Shown here: positions 1 through 6,933 of the stretch, in pieces | Position numbering within the stretch: position 1 is the stretch's first letter | Layout of the letters: each line of letters begins with the position of its first letter | Assembly: GCA_023423605.1 (NCBI GenBank) | Contig: JAFAFF010000008.1 | Coordinates: forward strand, 1 to 20,606 | Length of the DNA: 20,606 nt | From: Pseudomonadota bacterium | GTDB taxonomy: Bacteria > Pseudomonadota > Gammaproteobacteria > Xanthomonadales > Xanthomonadaceae | Direction: 5' to 3' | Made by a program: the position numbers and the translations under genes | Notes under the pieces: generated by a model | Seen by the model: the letters and a program-made list of their open reading frames with translations, nothing else | Told to the model about the DNA's origin: nothing | Database searches by the model: none

Positions 1-186
1 ATTCACGGTGATGCCGACGCCGTTGCCACGCTGCATCCTGGCCGGCGCAGGCACGAGCATCAGGCTGCCTGCACGCAGTTCGGGGCCGGGGGCGGTGTCG
101 ATGGTGGATGAATCAGCGCCTCGTGCCAGGGGCGCCAGCACCATGCAGAACAGCAGCGGCAACGGGGCCAGCGAGGAAATGCGCAT
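1..186 (-). CDS. Secreted beta-N-acetylhexosaminidase (GH20), N-terminal fragment
   Basis: Only the first 62 codons are inside the window; the gene runs off the left edge. The ATG at 186 follows an AGGAG ribosome binding site with 7 nt spacing. Residues 1 to about 22 look like a signal peptide: a short basic start, a Leu/Pro-rich core, then ARGAD. The following stretch LMLVPAPARMQRGNGVGI resembles the opening of the GH20b domain that precedes the catalytic barrel in bacterial beta-hexosaminidases, where a hydrophobic-Pro-x-Pro motif is followed by a short Gly-rich strand. Family members cleave terminal GlcNAc from chito-oligosaccharides or glycans in the periplasm or outside the cell. Its place downstream of the receptor and kinase supports this, as hexosaminidases are common in xanthomonad GlcNAc regulons. 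The catalytic domain is not visible, so the family call rests on the N-terminus and context. Confidence 0.6.
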   Translation of the reverse strand, partial: MRISSLAPLPLLFCMVLAPLARGADSSTIDTAPGPELRAGSLMLVPAPARMQRGNGVGITVN

Positions 187-241
187 CAGGTGACTCCTGT
201 ATGAGTTTGCTGACAGCGACCGGCTGCTGTCCGGGAGGAAT

Positions 242-285
242 CCCATCATGCGACGGGCCCGGAATTCCGGGCCCGTCGTGATGGG
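242..285 (-). terminator. Long GC-rich palindrome between receptor and hexosaminidase genes
   Basis: Positions 251-278 form a perfect 28-bp palindrome centred on GAATTC. The arms extend outward (CCCATCA against TGATGGG) around a 2-nt bulge, giving a stem of about 21 bp in total. It lies 17 nt past the receptor stop codon and about 55 nt before the hexosaminidase start. No U-tract follows on the minus strand, so it is not a classical intrinsic terminator. A partial terminator, or an mRNA 3'-end stabiliser that lowers expression of the downstream gene, fits better. Confidence 0.5.
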
Positions 286-301
286 CGATACGAGAGACAG
301 G

Positions 302-2929
302 TTAGAACTTGAAGTGCAGGGTGGCCATGTAACGGCGGCCACTCTTGTACTTGCCAGCCAAGTGGTCCTTGTCACCCAGGTACTGGAGATAGGTCTCGTC
401 CAGCAGGTTCTGCGCGTCGATGTTGAGCGACCAGTTGTCGTTGAAGGTATAGCCGATGCTGGCGCCCAGTTCGGCGTAGTCGTCGACACTGGCTGGAGCA
501 GCACCAGCGACGTAGCCACCGGCCAGGTAGCTGTCGCGCCAGTTCCAGGTCAGCCGTGCGTTCAGCGCGCCCTTTTCATAGTACGGGCTGAAAGCTACGG
601 CGTTGCGCGACTGGTACGGCAACGGATCGCCGGTGTTGTTCTCACCGTTGGCATAGGTGTAGTTGCTCGTCAGGCCGAAGCCACTTTCGCCGAAGGGCTG
701 CTGGAAGCTGATGTTGAAGCCTTTCACATGGCCGCTGCCAGCATTGCGCGGACGCTGAATGCTGTAGTCACAGTAGCCATCGGCGGTGCATCCGTTGGTG
801 CCGACCAGGTTTTCCCAGGTTGCCGGGGATGTATCGCGGATGGAGTTGTACTGACGCTCGATGGTGGCCGAGGTATCGATGTAGTTGTCGATCTTCTTGT
901 AGAACACCGACCAGGCCACGACCGCCTGCGGAGCATAGTAGTACTCCGCGGAAGCGTTGAAATTCCAGGATTCGTACGGTGACAGGTCAGCGTTGCCGCC
1001 GGAGCCGTTCAGCGTGGTGTCGTTGAGGAAGGTGTTGTTCACCATCTGGTTGTAGGGTGCCCAGGCGATGACCTTGGCCGCGGCGAAGCGGAACACCCAG
1101 TCGTTGCCCGGGTCCCATGCCAGGTTCAGCGACGGCAGCACGAAATCTTCCTTCTTCGTGCGGGTCTGCCATTTGCTGTCCAGGTCGGTCAGGGTGGGCG
1201 TGCCACCGTAGACGAAGCCGCTGCCTTCGGTCTTCGAATCCACGTAACGCACGCCGAGGTTGCCGCGCAGGGAGCCTTCGGAGAAGTTCAACTGGGCGTA
1301 GGCCGCGTTGTTGGTCTGGGTGAGCGCCCAGCTGTTGTTGAGGTAGCTGGCCGGATCCGGGTTGGCATAGTCGATGGGGCTGTTGCGCACCCAGTCCAGG
1401 ACGTTGTCACGGCCCACCTGGACGTGCTGGCCATGATCCGGATGGAAGCCCTGGATATCGGTCAGGCCGATGGTGCCCACGTCCGCCAGCGTGCCCGGGG
1501 TAACGCCGCCGTAGACGTTGAGCTGGAAGGCTTCCTCATGCTTGCCATGGCGCACGCCGAACTGCAGCTGGTTGAAGATGCTGTCGAACTGCACGTTGAA
1601 GTCCAGCTGCGCGTAGGTGTCCTTGCTTTCGGTGGAGAACACCCCGTTGTTGCCGAACCAGCCGCCGGCCGAACCCCAGTTGGCGGGATCGCGCGCACCT
1701 GCCGCGTCATCGAAGGTGATGCCCTTGTCCATGTCCCAGCTGAAGCCGCCGTTGTAGAACGGTTCGATGAAGTACTGGGAAAGGTTCTTGTTCTCGGACT
1801 TGCTCTGGCCGGCCTGGCCACTCAGGCCCCAGCCATCGCCGCGGAACGCGCCGCGCAGGTCCAGGCCCTTGGTGGTTACCTCGGACAGGCGCACGTTGTT
1901 GTCGTAGATGACGGTGCCGCTGTTGGCCGTGGCGCTGGCATCGGAATGTCCGCTGGTGACCACGCCGTTGCGTACGCCACCAAGCTGGTCGACCGCGCCG
2001 ACGGTGCCAGGGTTCCAGGTCAGGAAGGAATACAGCGACTGGTTGTAGTTGTCGAAATTTTCCTTGATGTACAGGCCGCTGAGGTTGAATTCCAGCTCAT
2101 CGGTCGGCTTGAACTGCAGGTTGACCACGGCGCTGTCGCGCTCACGTTCCTGCTGGAACCACGCCGCATTGAACGAGTTGGGCACGTCCAGGCCGGCGGC
2201 CGCTCCTTCGCCCGTGGCGTTGGTGAAGGTGCTGGCGTCCACGTAGCCGAAAACTTCCTTGCCCTGGCGATCCACGGCTTCTTCGTAATGCTGCGCGGAG
2301 ACGGCGATGCCGAAGGTTTCCGCATCGTTCTTCCAACTGTACAGCGCGGCGGCGTTCGGCTTGCCGTCACTGGCCTGCTGGCTGTAGCTGTAGCCGATGG
2401 AGGCGGCTACTTCGTTCTGCTTGAGGTCCAGCGGCTGGCGGGTATGCATCAGCACGGTGCCGCCCAGGCTGCCCTCGGTCAGTCGCGCTTCGGAGGATTT
2501 GATGATCTCCGCGCGGCCGAGGATCTGCGGGGAAAGCAGGGTGTAGTCAAAGCCGCGGTTGGGCTGCTCGCCGTACAGCCAGATCGCCTGTGCGACCGGA
2601 TGGCCGTCGAGGAAGGACAGGTTGAGGCTGGGATCGGTGCCATCGATGCTGACCCGTTCGCCCTGGCCGAAGCGGCGGTCCAGGGTCACGCCGGGGATCT
2701 GCGAGAACGCCTCGGCGACGTTGGTGCTCGGGAACTTGCCGATATCCTCGGCGGTGATGGCCTCGGAGACGGTGACGTTGTTGCGCTTGGTATCCAGCGA
2801 TTTTTCCAGGCTGGCGCGGATGCCGACCACCTGGATGGTGTCCAGGTCCTGCGGTGCCTCCTGGGCGCTGGCGCCAAAGGCAAGGCAGCTGACGACGGCT
2901 ACCGAAAGCAGAGTCTTGCGGGTGTTCAT
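302..2929 (-). CDS. TonB-dependent outer-membrane receptor of the GlcNAc regulon
   Basis: This 875-residue protein is predicted to import GlcNAc or chito-oligosaccharides across the outer membrane using TonB energy. The ATG at 2929 was chosen because AGGAGA precedes it closely and a signal peptide follows directly (residues 1-22, ending GASA). An in-frame ATG 18 nt upstream lacks a comparable site. A TonB box-like segment (DTIQVVG) is at residues 30-36, and the plug domain covers about 50-165 (IGKFPSTNVAEAFSQIPGV). A long beta-barrel follows and ends in Phe (ATLHFKF), the usual outer-membrane assembly signal. The plug resembles the Xanthomonas/Caulobacter carbohydrate-associated receptor class and there is no N-terminal signalling domain. 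It lies 181 nt after the kinase stop codon on the same strand. No copy of the NagR-like operator was found in that gap, so it may be co-transcribed with the kinase. The substrate is inferred from context only. Confidence 0.85.
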   Translation of the reverse strand: MNTRKTLLSVAVVSCLAFGASAQEAPQDLDTIQVVGIRASLEKSLDTKRNNVTVSEAITAEDIGKFPSTNVAEAFSQIPGVTLDRRFGQGERVSIDGTDPSLNLSFLDGHPVAQAIWLYGEQPNRGFDYTLLSPQILGRAEIIKSSEARLTEGSLGGTVLMHTRQPLDLKQNEVAASIGYSYSQQASDGKPNAAALYSWKNDAETFGIAVSAQHYEEAVDRQGKEVFGYVDASTFTNATGEGAAAGLDVPNSFNAAWFQQERERDSAVVNLQFKPTDELEFNLSGLYIKENFDNYNQSLYSFLTWNPGTVGAVDQLGGVRNGVVTSGHSDASATANSGTVIYDNNVRLSEVTTKGLDLRGAFRGDGWGLSGQAGQSKSENKNLSQYFIEPFYNGGFSWDMDKGITFDDAAGARDPANWGSAGGWFGNNGVFSTESKDTYAQLDFNVQFDSIFNQLQFGVRHGKHEEAFQLNVYGGVTPGTLADVGTIGLTDIQGFHPDHGQHVQVGRDNVLDWVRNSPIDYANPDPASYLNNSWALTQTNNAAYAQLNFSEGSLRGNLGVRYVDSKTEGSGFVYGGTPTLTDLDSKWQTRTKKEDFVLPSLNLAWDPGNDWVFRFAAAKVIAWAPYNQMVNNTFLNDTTLNGSGGNADLSPYESWNFNASAEYYYAPQAVVAWSVFYKKIDNYIDTSATIERQYNSIRDTSPATWENLVGTNGCTADGYCDYSIQRPRNAGSGHVKGFNISFQQPFGESGFGLTSNYTYANGENNTGDPLPYQSRNAVAFSPYYEKGALNARLTWNWRDSYLAGGYVAGAAPASVDDYAELGASIGYTFNDNWSLNIDAQNLLDETYLQYLGDKDHLAGKYKSGRRYMATLHFKF

Positions 2930-3110
2930 GATGTCTCTCCTCATCACTCGATGATCGCCTCGTCGGCGTGCGGTTGTTACGGTGGTGGTCGCGGCTGTTC
3001 TTCGTGTCGCGACCGTGGCGTAGCGGTGTTGCCGGATTGCTGCCTTCGCGGGTGCTGCTTGGGTCCAGGTACTCCACGGCCGGGTGAAGGACGTGGTGGA
3101 AGAAAAAACG

Positions 3111-4130
3111 TCAGCGCGGGTGTTGCCCGAGGTACCACGTAGCTGCGCCGATCACCCCGAGCTGGCCGTGTTCGACCACCTTCACCGGGATGCCCTGCAG
3201 CGCTTCGGCCATCGGCCCCTTGTTGAGATAACGGCTGACGAAACTGCTGTCGCGCAGGAACTGGCGGATCTGCGGCAGGATGCCGCCGGCCAGGTACACG
3301 CCGCCATGGGCGCCGTACAGCAGCGCCATGTCGCCGGTGGTGCTGCCAAGCAGGCCGCAGAAGACATCCAGTGCCTGGCGTGCCTGCGTATTGCTGCCGG
3401 CCATGGCTGCAGCGGTGACCGCATCCGGCGTGGCCAGTGCCGGGGCGGTGCCTTCCAGCGCGCAGAGCGCGGTGTACAGGTTCATCAGTCCGGGACCGGA
3501 CAGGGCATGTTCGACCGATACATGCGCATGCTCGCGCAGCATGTGCCGCACGATCGCCATTTCCAGTTCGGTGCTGGTGGCCAGCGTGGCCTGGCCGGCT
3601 TCGGTGGCCAGCACCACGGCACCGTGGGCGGTGGGAATCCAGACCGCCGCGCCGAGCCCGGTGCCCGGCCCGACCACCAGGGTAGGGCCGACGGGCGCGC
3701 TGGCAGGACCGCACAGCTGCAGTACACCGCTGGCATCCACCTGCGCGGCCGCATGCGCGACGGCTTCGAAATCGTTGACGATGTGTACGTGCTGCAGGCC
3801 GACGTCGGCTTCAAGCTGGCGCGCAGAGAGCGGCCACGGCATGTTCGCGGTGATCACCGTTCCGTCTTCGCGCGCATAGCCGGCGGTGGCCACCACGCAA
3901 TCGCGCGGGCGCGGGCCCTCGCCGATGAAGTCGGACAGGATCGCGCCCAGGCTGGCGTGGTCGGCATTGCGGTACTTGCGGTAATCGAGCAGCCGCACCG
4001 GATGCGCGTCGTCGCCGCTGGCCTGCACGCGCGCCACCCGCACATGGGTACCGCCGACATCGGCGGCAAGGAAGGCCGTTGCCGTGCGGGACAGCGGTGA
4101 AGCGGAAGCGGGATGGCTGGCCGGGGTCAC
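3111..4130 (-). CDS. Glucokinase-family sugar kinase, probable N-acetylglucosamine kinase
   Basis: The 339-residue product belongs to the proteobacterial glucokinase (Glk) family of cytoplasmic ATP-dependent hexokinases. The GTG at 4130 has AGGAG 5 nt upstream. Motifs in order are the phosphate-binding loop DVGGTHVR (24-31), the catalytic segment HIVNDFEAVAH with Asp120 as predicted base, GPGTGLG (154-160), SVEHALSGPG (about 205-214) and YLAGGILPQ. Compared with E. coli Glk, Asn99, Asp100, Glu157 and Glu187 all have counterparts, but His160 is replaced by Gln180 (EGGH becomes EAGQ). The neighbouring permease is an MFS carrier, which delivers unphosphorylated sugar, so the pathway needs a kinase and this is the only candidate here. 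Glk-type enzymes have been proposed as GlcNAc kinases (NagK-II) in xanthomonads. Ordinary glucokinase activity remains possible. The N-terminus is about 17 residues longer than in E. coli Glk. Confidence 0.85.
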   Translation of the reverse strand: MTPASHPASASPLSRTATAFLAADVGGTHVRVARVQASGDDAHPVRLLDYRKYRNADHASLGAILSDFIGEGPRPRDCVVATAGYAREDGTVITANMPWPLSARQLEADVGLQHVHIVNDFEAVAHAAAQVDASGVLQLCGPASAPVGPTLVVGPGTGLGAAVWIPTAHGAVVLATEAGQATLATSTELEMAIVRHMLREHAHVSVEHALSGPGLMNLYTALCALEGTAPALATPDAVTAAAMAGSNTQARQALDVFCGLLGSTTGDMALLYGAHGGVYLAGGILPQIRQFLRDSSFVSRYLNKGPMAEALQGIPVKVVEHGQLGVIGAATWYLGQHPR

Positions 4131-4150
4131 GCGGGCTCCTGCAGGCAGGC

Positions 4151-4169
4151 GGTGGCCGATATGGCCACC
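4151..4169 (-). promoter_or_regulatory. Leader hairpin upstream of the kinase gene
   Basis: GGTGGCC (4151-4157) and GGCCACC (4163-4169) are perfect 7-bp arms around a 5-nt loop. The hairpin lies about 11 nt upstream of the AGGAG ribosome binding site of the kinase gene. If transcription starts near 4173, as the proposed promoter suggests, it would sit at the extreme 5' end of the mRNA, a position known to protect transcripts. The function is inferred. Confidence 0.35.
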
Positions 4170-4179
4170 GGATGGGCGG

Positions 4180-4209
4180 AGTCTGGTCCGGCGCTGACAA
4201 CGATGTCAA
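4180..4209 (-). promoter_or_regulatory. Candidate promoter of the kinase gene
   Basis: On the minus strand a consensus -35 box TTGACA (4209-4204) is followed 18 nt later by a weak -10, CAGACT (4185-4180). The operator-like palindrome at 4195-4208 covers most of the -35 box and part of the spacer, so a bound repressor should block RNA polymerase. The poor -10 match makes the exact start uncertain. Confidence 0.4.
4195..4208. promoter_or_regulatory. Predicted NagR operator, kinase-proximal
   Basis: TGACAACGATGTCA is an inverted repeat with perfect TGACA/TGTCA arms around a CG-centred core. LacI-family repressors typically bind such even palindromes with a central CpG, and a LacI-family gene lies in the divergent operon. 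It resembles the palindromic NagR site described for gammaproteobacterial GlcNAc regulons. It overlaps the proposed kinase -35 box. Confidence 0.6.
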
Positions 4210-4432
4210 CGAGTTTGTGAACTTTTCGTTGCTGCATTGCAGCGGATCGATGACAGCCACGGTGGTCGCGAAAGCGTGCATGTGCGGCTCTGCCAGCGTG
4301 CGCCCGGCGTGCCGCGTGATAACGGTTCTGCAAGGCCGGGCCTGGCGCGGCACAGCCGGGAAGGCAGGGGTCGTCGCGCGGCGAAGGTGTGTTGTGGCGA
4401 TGCAGCATGCCGATGGCGGGTCCGGTCTGTTG

Positions 4433-4461
4433 TTGACAACGCCCGGTCGGCGTCGAATAAA
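4433..4461 (+). promoter_or_regulatory. Candidate promoter of the nagP-nagR-nagB-nagA-nagX operon
   Basis: A perfect -35 box TTGACA (4433-4438) is separated by 17 nt from an AT-rich -10-like hexamer AATAAA (4456-4461, 4 of 6 matches). The predicted start is near 4468, giving a leader of about 58 nt. The -35 box is part of a TGACAACG half-site (4434-4441), and the operator-like site at 4464-4477 sits on the predicted start. Confidence 0.55.
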
Positions 4462-4463
4462 TG

Positions 4464-4477
4464 TGACAACGTTGTTC
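4464..4477. promoter_or_regulatory. Predicted NagR operator, nagP-proximal
   Basis: TGACAACGTTGTTC shares the left half TGACAACG with the kinase-proximal site. Its right half (CGTTGTTC against the ideal CGTTGTCA) is imperfect. It overlaps the predicted transcription start of the nagP operon, where a LacI-type repressor would block initiation. A lone half-site lies exactly 30 bp upstream, at 4434. Confidence 0.55.
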
Positions 4478-4525
4478 CCAGCCACCCGCCGACATCGCTG
4501 TCATGTCGGATCAGGAGTCCTGTCG

Positions 4526-5815
4526 ATGTCCGCCGTCCCCGCTGCCACCGCGCGCCCCAACGTGGCGACCTCGATCGCCATCATCGGCGTGCTGTTCTTC
4601 CTGATCGGCTTCCTCACCTGGCTCAACGGCCCGTTGATCACCTTCGTCAAGCTCGCCTTCGAACTGGACGAAGTCGGTGCTTTCCTGGTGCTGATGGTCT
4701 TCTATCTTTCGTATTTCTTCCTGGCCCTGCCGGCTTCGTGGATCCTGCGCCGCACGGGCATGAAGAAGGGGCTGAGCCTGAGCCTGCTGGTGATGGCCGG
4801 CGGCGCCGCGCTGTTCGGGGAGTTCGCCACGCAACGCTGGTATCCGGGGGCCTTGAGCGGTCTGTTCGTGATCGGCAGCGGGCTGGCGCTGCTGCAGACC
4901 GCCATCAATCCCTACATCAGCATTCTCGGGCCGATCGAAACCGCGGCACGTCGTATCGCCATGATGGGCATCTGCAACAAGGTGGCCGGCATGCTGGCGC
5001 CGGTGGTGATCGGCACCCTGGTGCTGCACGGCATCGGCGACCTGGACACCCAGGTGCAGGCTGCCGATGCAGCCACGCGTGCTTCGCTGCTCAACGAGTT
5101 CGCGGCCAAGATCCACGCGCCGTACCTGGCCATGGCCGGCCTGCTGGTGGTGCTGGCCGCGGGCGTGCTGTTTTCACCGCTGCCGGAAATCCGCGCCGCC
5201 GAAGCCAATGCCACGCCGGCCACGGCGGGCGGCAGCGCGCGCAGCAGCATCTTCCAGTTTCCGCATCTGTGGCTGGGCGTGCTGTGCCTGTTCGTGTATG
5301 TCGGCGTGGAAGTGATGGCCGGCGATGCCATCGGTACCTATGGCCATGGCTTCGATCTGCCGCTGGACCAGACCAAGATGTTCACCTCGCTCACCCTGGC
5401 GGCGATGCTGGTGGGGTATGTCGCCGGCCTGCTGCTGATTCCCCGGGTGGTGTCGCAGTCGCGCTACCTGAGCATTTCCGCGGTGCTGGGGGTGGTGTTC
5501 TGCATCTGCGCGTTCTTCACCCATGGCTATGTGTCGGTGGCCTTCGTGGCGTTGCTCGGTTTCGCCAACGCGATGATGTGGCCGGCAATCTTTCCGTTGG
5601 CCATCCGCGGCCTGGGCCGCTTCACGGAAACCGGTTCGGCGCTGCTGGTGATGGGCATCGCCGGTGGTGCGATCATTCCGCAGGCGTTCGCGGTGCTCAA
5701 GCAGCACGTGGATTTCCAGCTGGTGTTCCTGCTGCTGATGGTGCCCTGCTATCTGTACATCCTGTTCTACGCCAGCATCGGCCATCGCGCCGGGCTGCCG
5801 CGCGACGGCGCCTGA
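4526..5815 (+). CDS. nagP: MFS sugar permease, N-acetylglucosamine transporter NagP
   Basis: This 429-residue integral inner-membrane protein is predicted to take up GlcNAc by proton or cation symport without phosphorylating it. The ATG at 4526 has AGGAG 8 nt upstream (4513-4517). The longer in-frame reading toward 4079 has no such site and crosses the promoter region. About 12 hydrophobic segments are visible, starting with IAIIGVLFFLIGFLTWLNG. That opening, with LNGPLITFVK and LLQTAINPYISILGP, is characteristic of the FucP/GluP (glucose/galactose) MFS family to which NagP belongs. It heads the five-gene operon, 42 nt before the regulator gene. No PTS enzyme II is encoded nearby, which agrees with a permease-plus-kinase route. 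Fucose or glucose transport is the main alternative, but the operon partners make GlcNAc much more likely. Confidence 0.88.
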   Translation: MSAVPAATARPNVATSIAIIGVLFFLIGFLTWLNGPLITFVKLAFELDEVGAFLVLMVFYLSYFFLALPASWILRRTGMKKGLSLSLLVMAGGAALFGEFATQRWYPGALSGLFVIGSGLALLQTAINPYISILGPIETAARRIAMMGICNKVAGMLAPVVIGTLVLHGIGDLDTQVQAADAATRASLLNEFAAKIHAPYLAMAGLLVVLAAGVLFSPLPEIRAAEANATPATAGGSARSSIFQFPHLWLGVLCLFVYVGVEVMAGDAIGTYGHGFDLPLDQTKMFTSLTLAAMLVGYVAGLLLIPRVVSQSRYLSISAVLGVVFCICAFFTHGYVSVAFVALLGFANAMMWPAIFPLAIRGLGRFTETGSALLVMGIAGGAIIPQAFAVLKQHVDFQLVFLLLMVPCYLYILFYASIGHRAGLPRDGA

Positions 5816-5857
5816 TCGGCGATCATGGACGGAATCGACCAACCGCAGGAAACGGCA

Positions 5858-6925
5858 ATGCGCAGAGCGACCATCCGGGATGTCGCCGAACGGGCCAAGG
5901 TATCGTTGAAGACCGTCTCGCGCGTGATCAACAACGAGCCGTCGGTGATGCAGGCAACCCGTGCGCGCGTGCTGCGCGCCATCGCCGACCTGGACTATGA
6001 GCCTGATCCTTCGGCGCGCAACCTGCGCAGTGGCACCACGTTCGTGATCGGGCTGGTGTACGACAACCCGAATCCGTACCACATCATCGGTGTGCAGAAC
6101 GGCGTGCTGGGGGCGTGCCGGGAAACCGGTTTCGGCCTGCAGATCCACCCTTGCGATTCCAGTTCGCCGATGCTGGCCGAAGAGCTGGCCGACTGGGTGC
6201 AGCGTTCGCGGCTGGCCGGCCTGGTACTCACCGCGCCGATGTCCGAGCGCAGCGATCTGGTACAGGCACTGACCGCGCGCGGCATCAAGCTGGCACGCAT
6301 CATCGCGGCCACCGAGGACCCCGCCGACGGCGCCTGCGTGTTCGTCGACGACCGCGAGGCAGCGTACGAGGTCACCGAACACCTGATCCAGCTGGGTCAC
6401 CAGCGCATCGGCTTCCTGTGGGGTGGCAGTTCGCACCGTTCCTCGGTGGAGCGCCATGCCGGTTACGAGGCGGCGCTGAAGGACTATGGCATGACCCTGG
6501 ACAAGCACCTGGTGGTGCAGGGCGATTACACCTTCGACGATGGCTTCCGCGGTGCGCGTCGCCTGCTGGCGCTGCGCGAGCCGCCCACCGCCATCTTCGG
6601 TTCCAACGACGAGATTGCCGCCGGCGTGCTGGCAGCGGCCAAGTCTGCGGGCATGAACGTGCCCTACGATCTGTCCATCGCCGGCTTCGAGGACAGTCCC
6701 TTCTCGCGCCAGTCCTGGCCGCCACTGACCACCGCCAAGCAGGCCACCGAGGACATCGCGCGGCATGCCGCGCGGCTGCTCATCGCGCAGCTGCGCAGCG
6801 ATGCCTACGACGAAACACCTTCGCCGCTGCACAACCAGGGCTTCGTGCCGCAGCTGGTGGTGCGTGGTTCGACCGCGCCGATGCGGCCCTCCGCACCGCG
6901 GCCGCTTCCTTCCGATCCTTCCTGA
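5858..6925 (+). CDS. nagR: LacI-family transcriptional regulator NagR
   Basis: The predicted GlcNAc-pathway repressor has 355 residues. The ATG at 5858 is preferred because AGGAAA lies 7 nt upstream and the protein then opens MRRATIRDVAERAKVS, the usual LacI start. The ATG at 5825 adds 11 residues with no ribosome binding site. The helix-turn-helix and hinge helix span about residues 4-55 (TIRDVAERAKVSLKTVSRV, then YEPDPSARNLRSG). A periplasmic-binding-protein-like effector domain follows, with IGLVYDNPNPYH, HLIQLGHQRIGFLWG, AIFGSNDEIAAGVL and LSIAGFEDSPFSRQSWPPLTT, as is typical of sugar-responsive LacI proteins. It lies between the permease and deaminase genes, so it is probably autoregulated. 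Predicted targets are the two palindromes at 4195-4208 and 4464-4477. The effector (GlcNAc-6-P, GlcN-6-P or another) cannot be read from the sequence. Confidence 0.88.
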   Translation: MRRATIRDVAERAKVSLKTVSRVINNEPSVMQATRARVLRAIADLDYEPDPSARNLRSGTTFVIGLVYDNPNPYHIIGVQNGVLGACRETGFGLQIHPCDSSSPMLAEELADWVQRSRLAGLVLTAPMSERSDLVQALTARGIKLARIIAATEDPADGACVFVDDREAAYEVTEHLIQLGHQRIGFLWGGSSHRSSVERHAGYEAALKDYGMTLDKHLVVQGDYTFDDGFRGARRLLALREPPTAIFGSNDEIAAGVLAAAKSAGMNVPYDLSIAGFEDSPFSRQSWPPLTTAKQATEDIARHAARLLIAQLRSDAYDETPSPLHNQGFVPQLVVRGSTAPMRPSAPRPLPSDPS

Positions 6926-6933
6926 GTACCGTC

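Noticed and set aside
1424..3142. Long plus-strand open frame (572 codons) opposite the first receptor gene
   Set aside because: It is antisense to a clear TonB-dependent receptor with signal peptide and plug motifs. Its translation shows no domain, has low-complexity Val/Gly/Ala content, and has no ribosome binding site. Long antisense frames are expected at this GC content.
4231..4243. GCTGC-ATT-GCAGC dyad upstream of the kinase promoter
   Set aside because: It is short, resembles no known operator, and shares no sequence with the NagR-like sites; chance is likely at this GC content.
4237..6000. Plus-strand frame of 587 codons overlapping nagP
   Set aside because: It is an Arg/Gly/His-rich shadow of nagP in another frame, runs through the promoter region, and has no recognisable domain.
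5174..6832. Minus-strand frame of 552 codons across nagP and nagR
   Set aside because: It is antisense to two well-supported genes and its translation is Gln/His/Arg-rich with no domain, so it is a GC-skew artefact.
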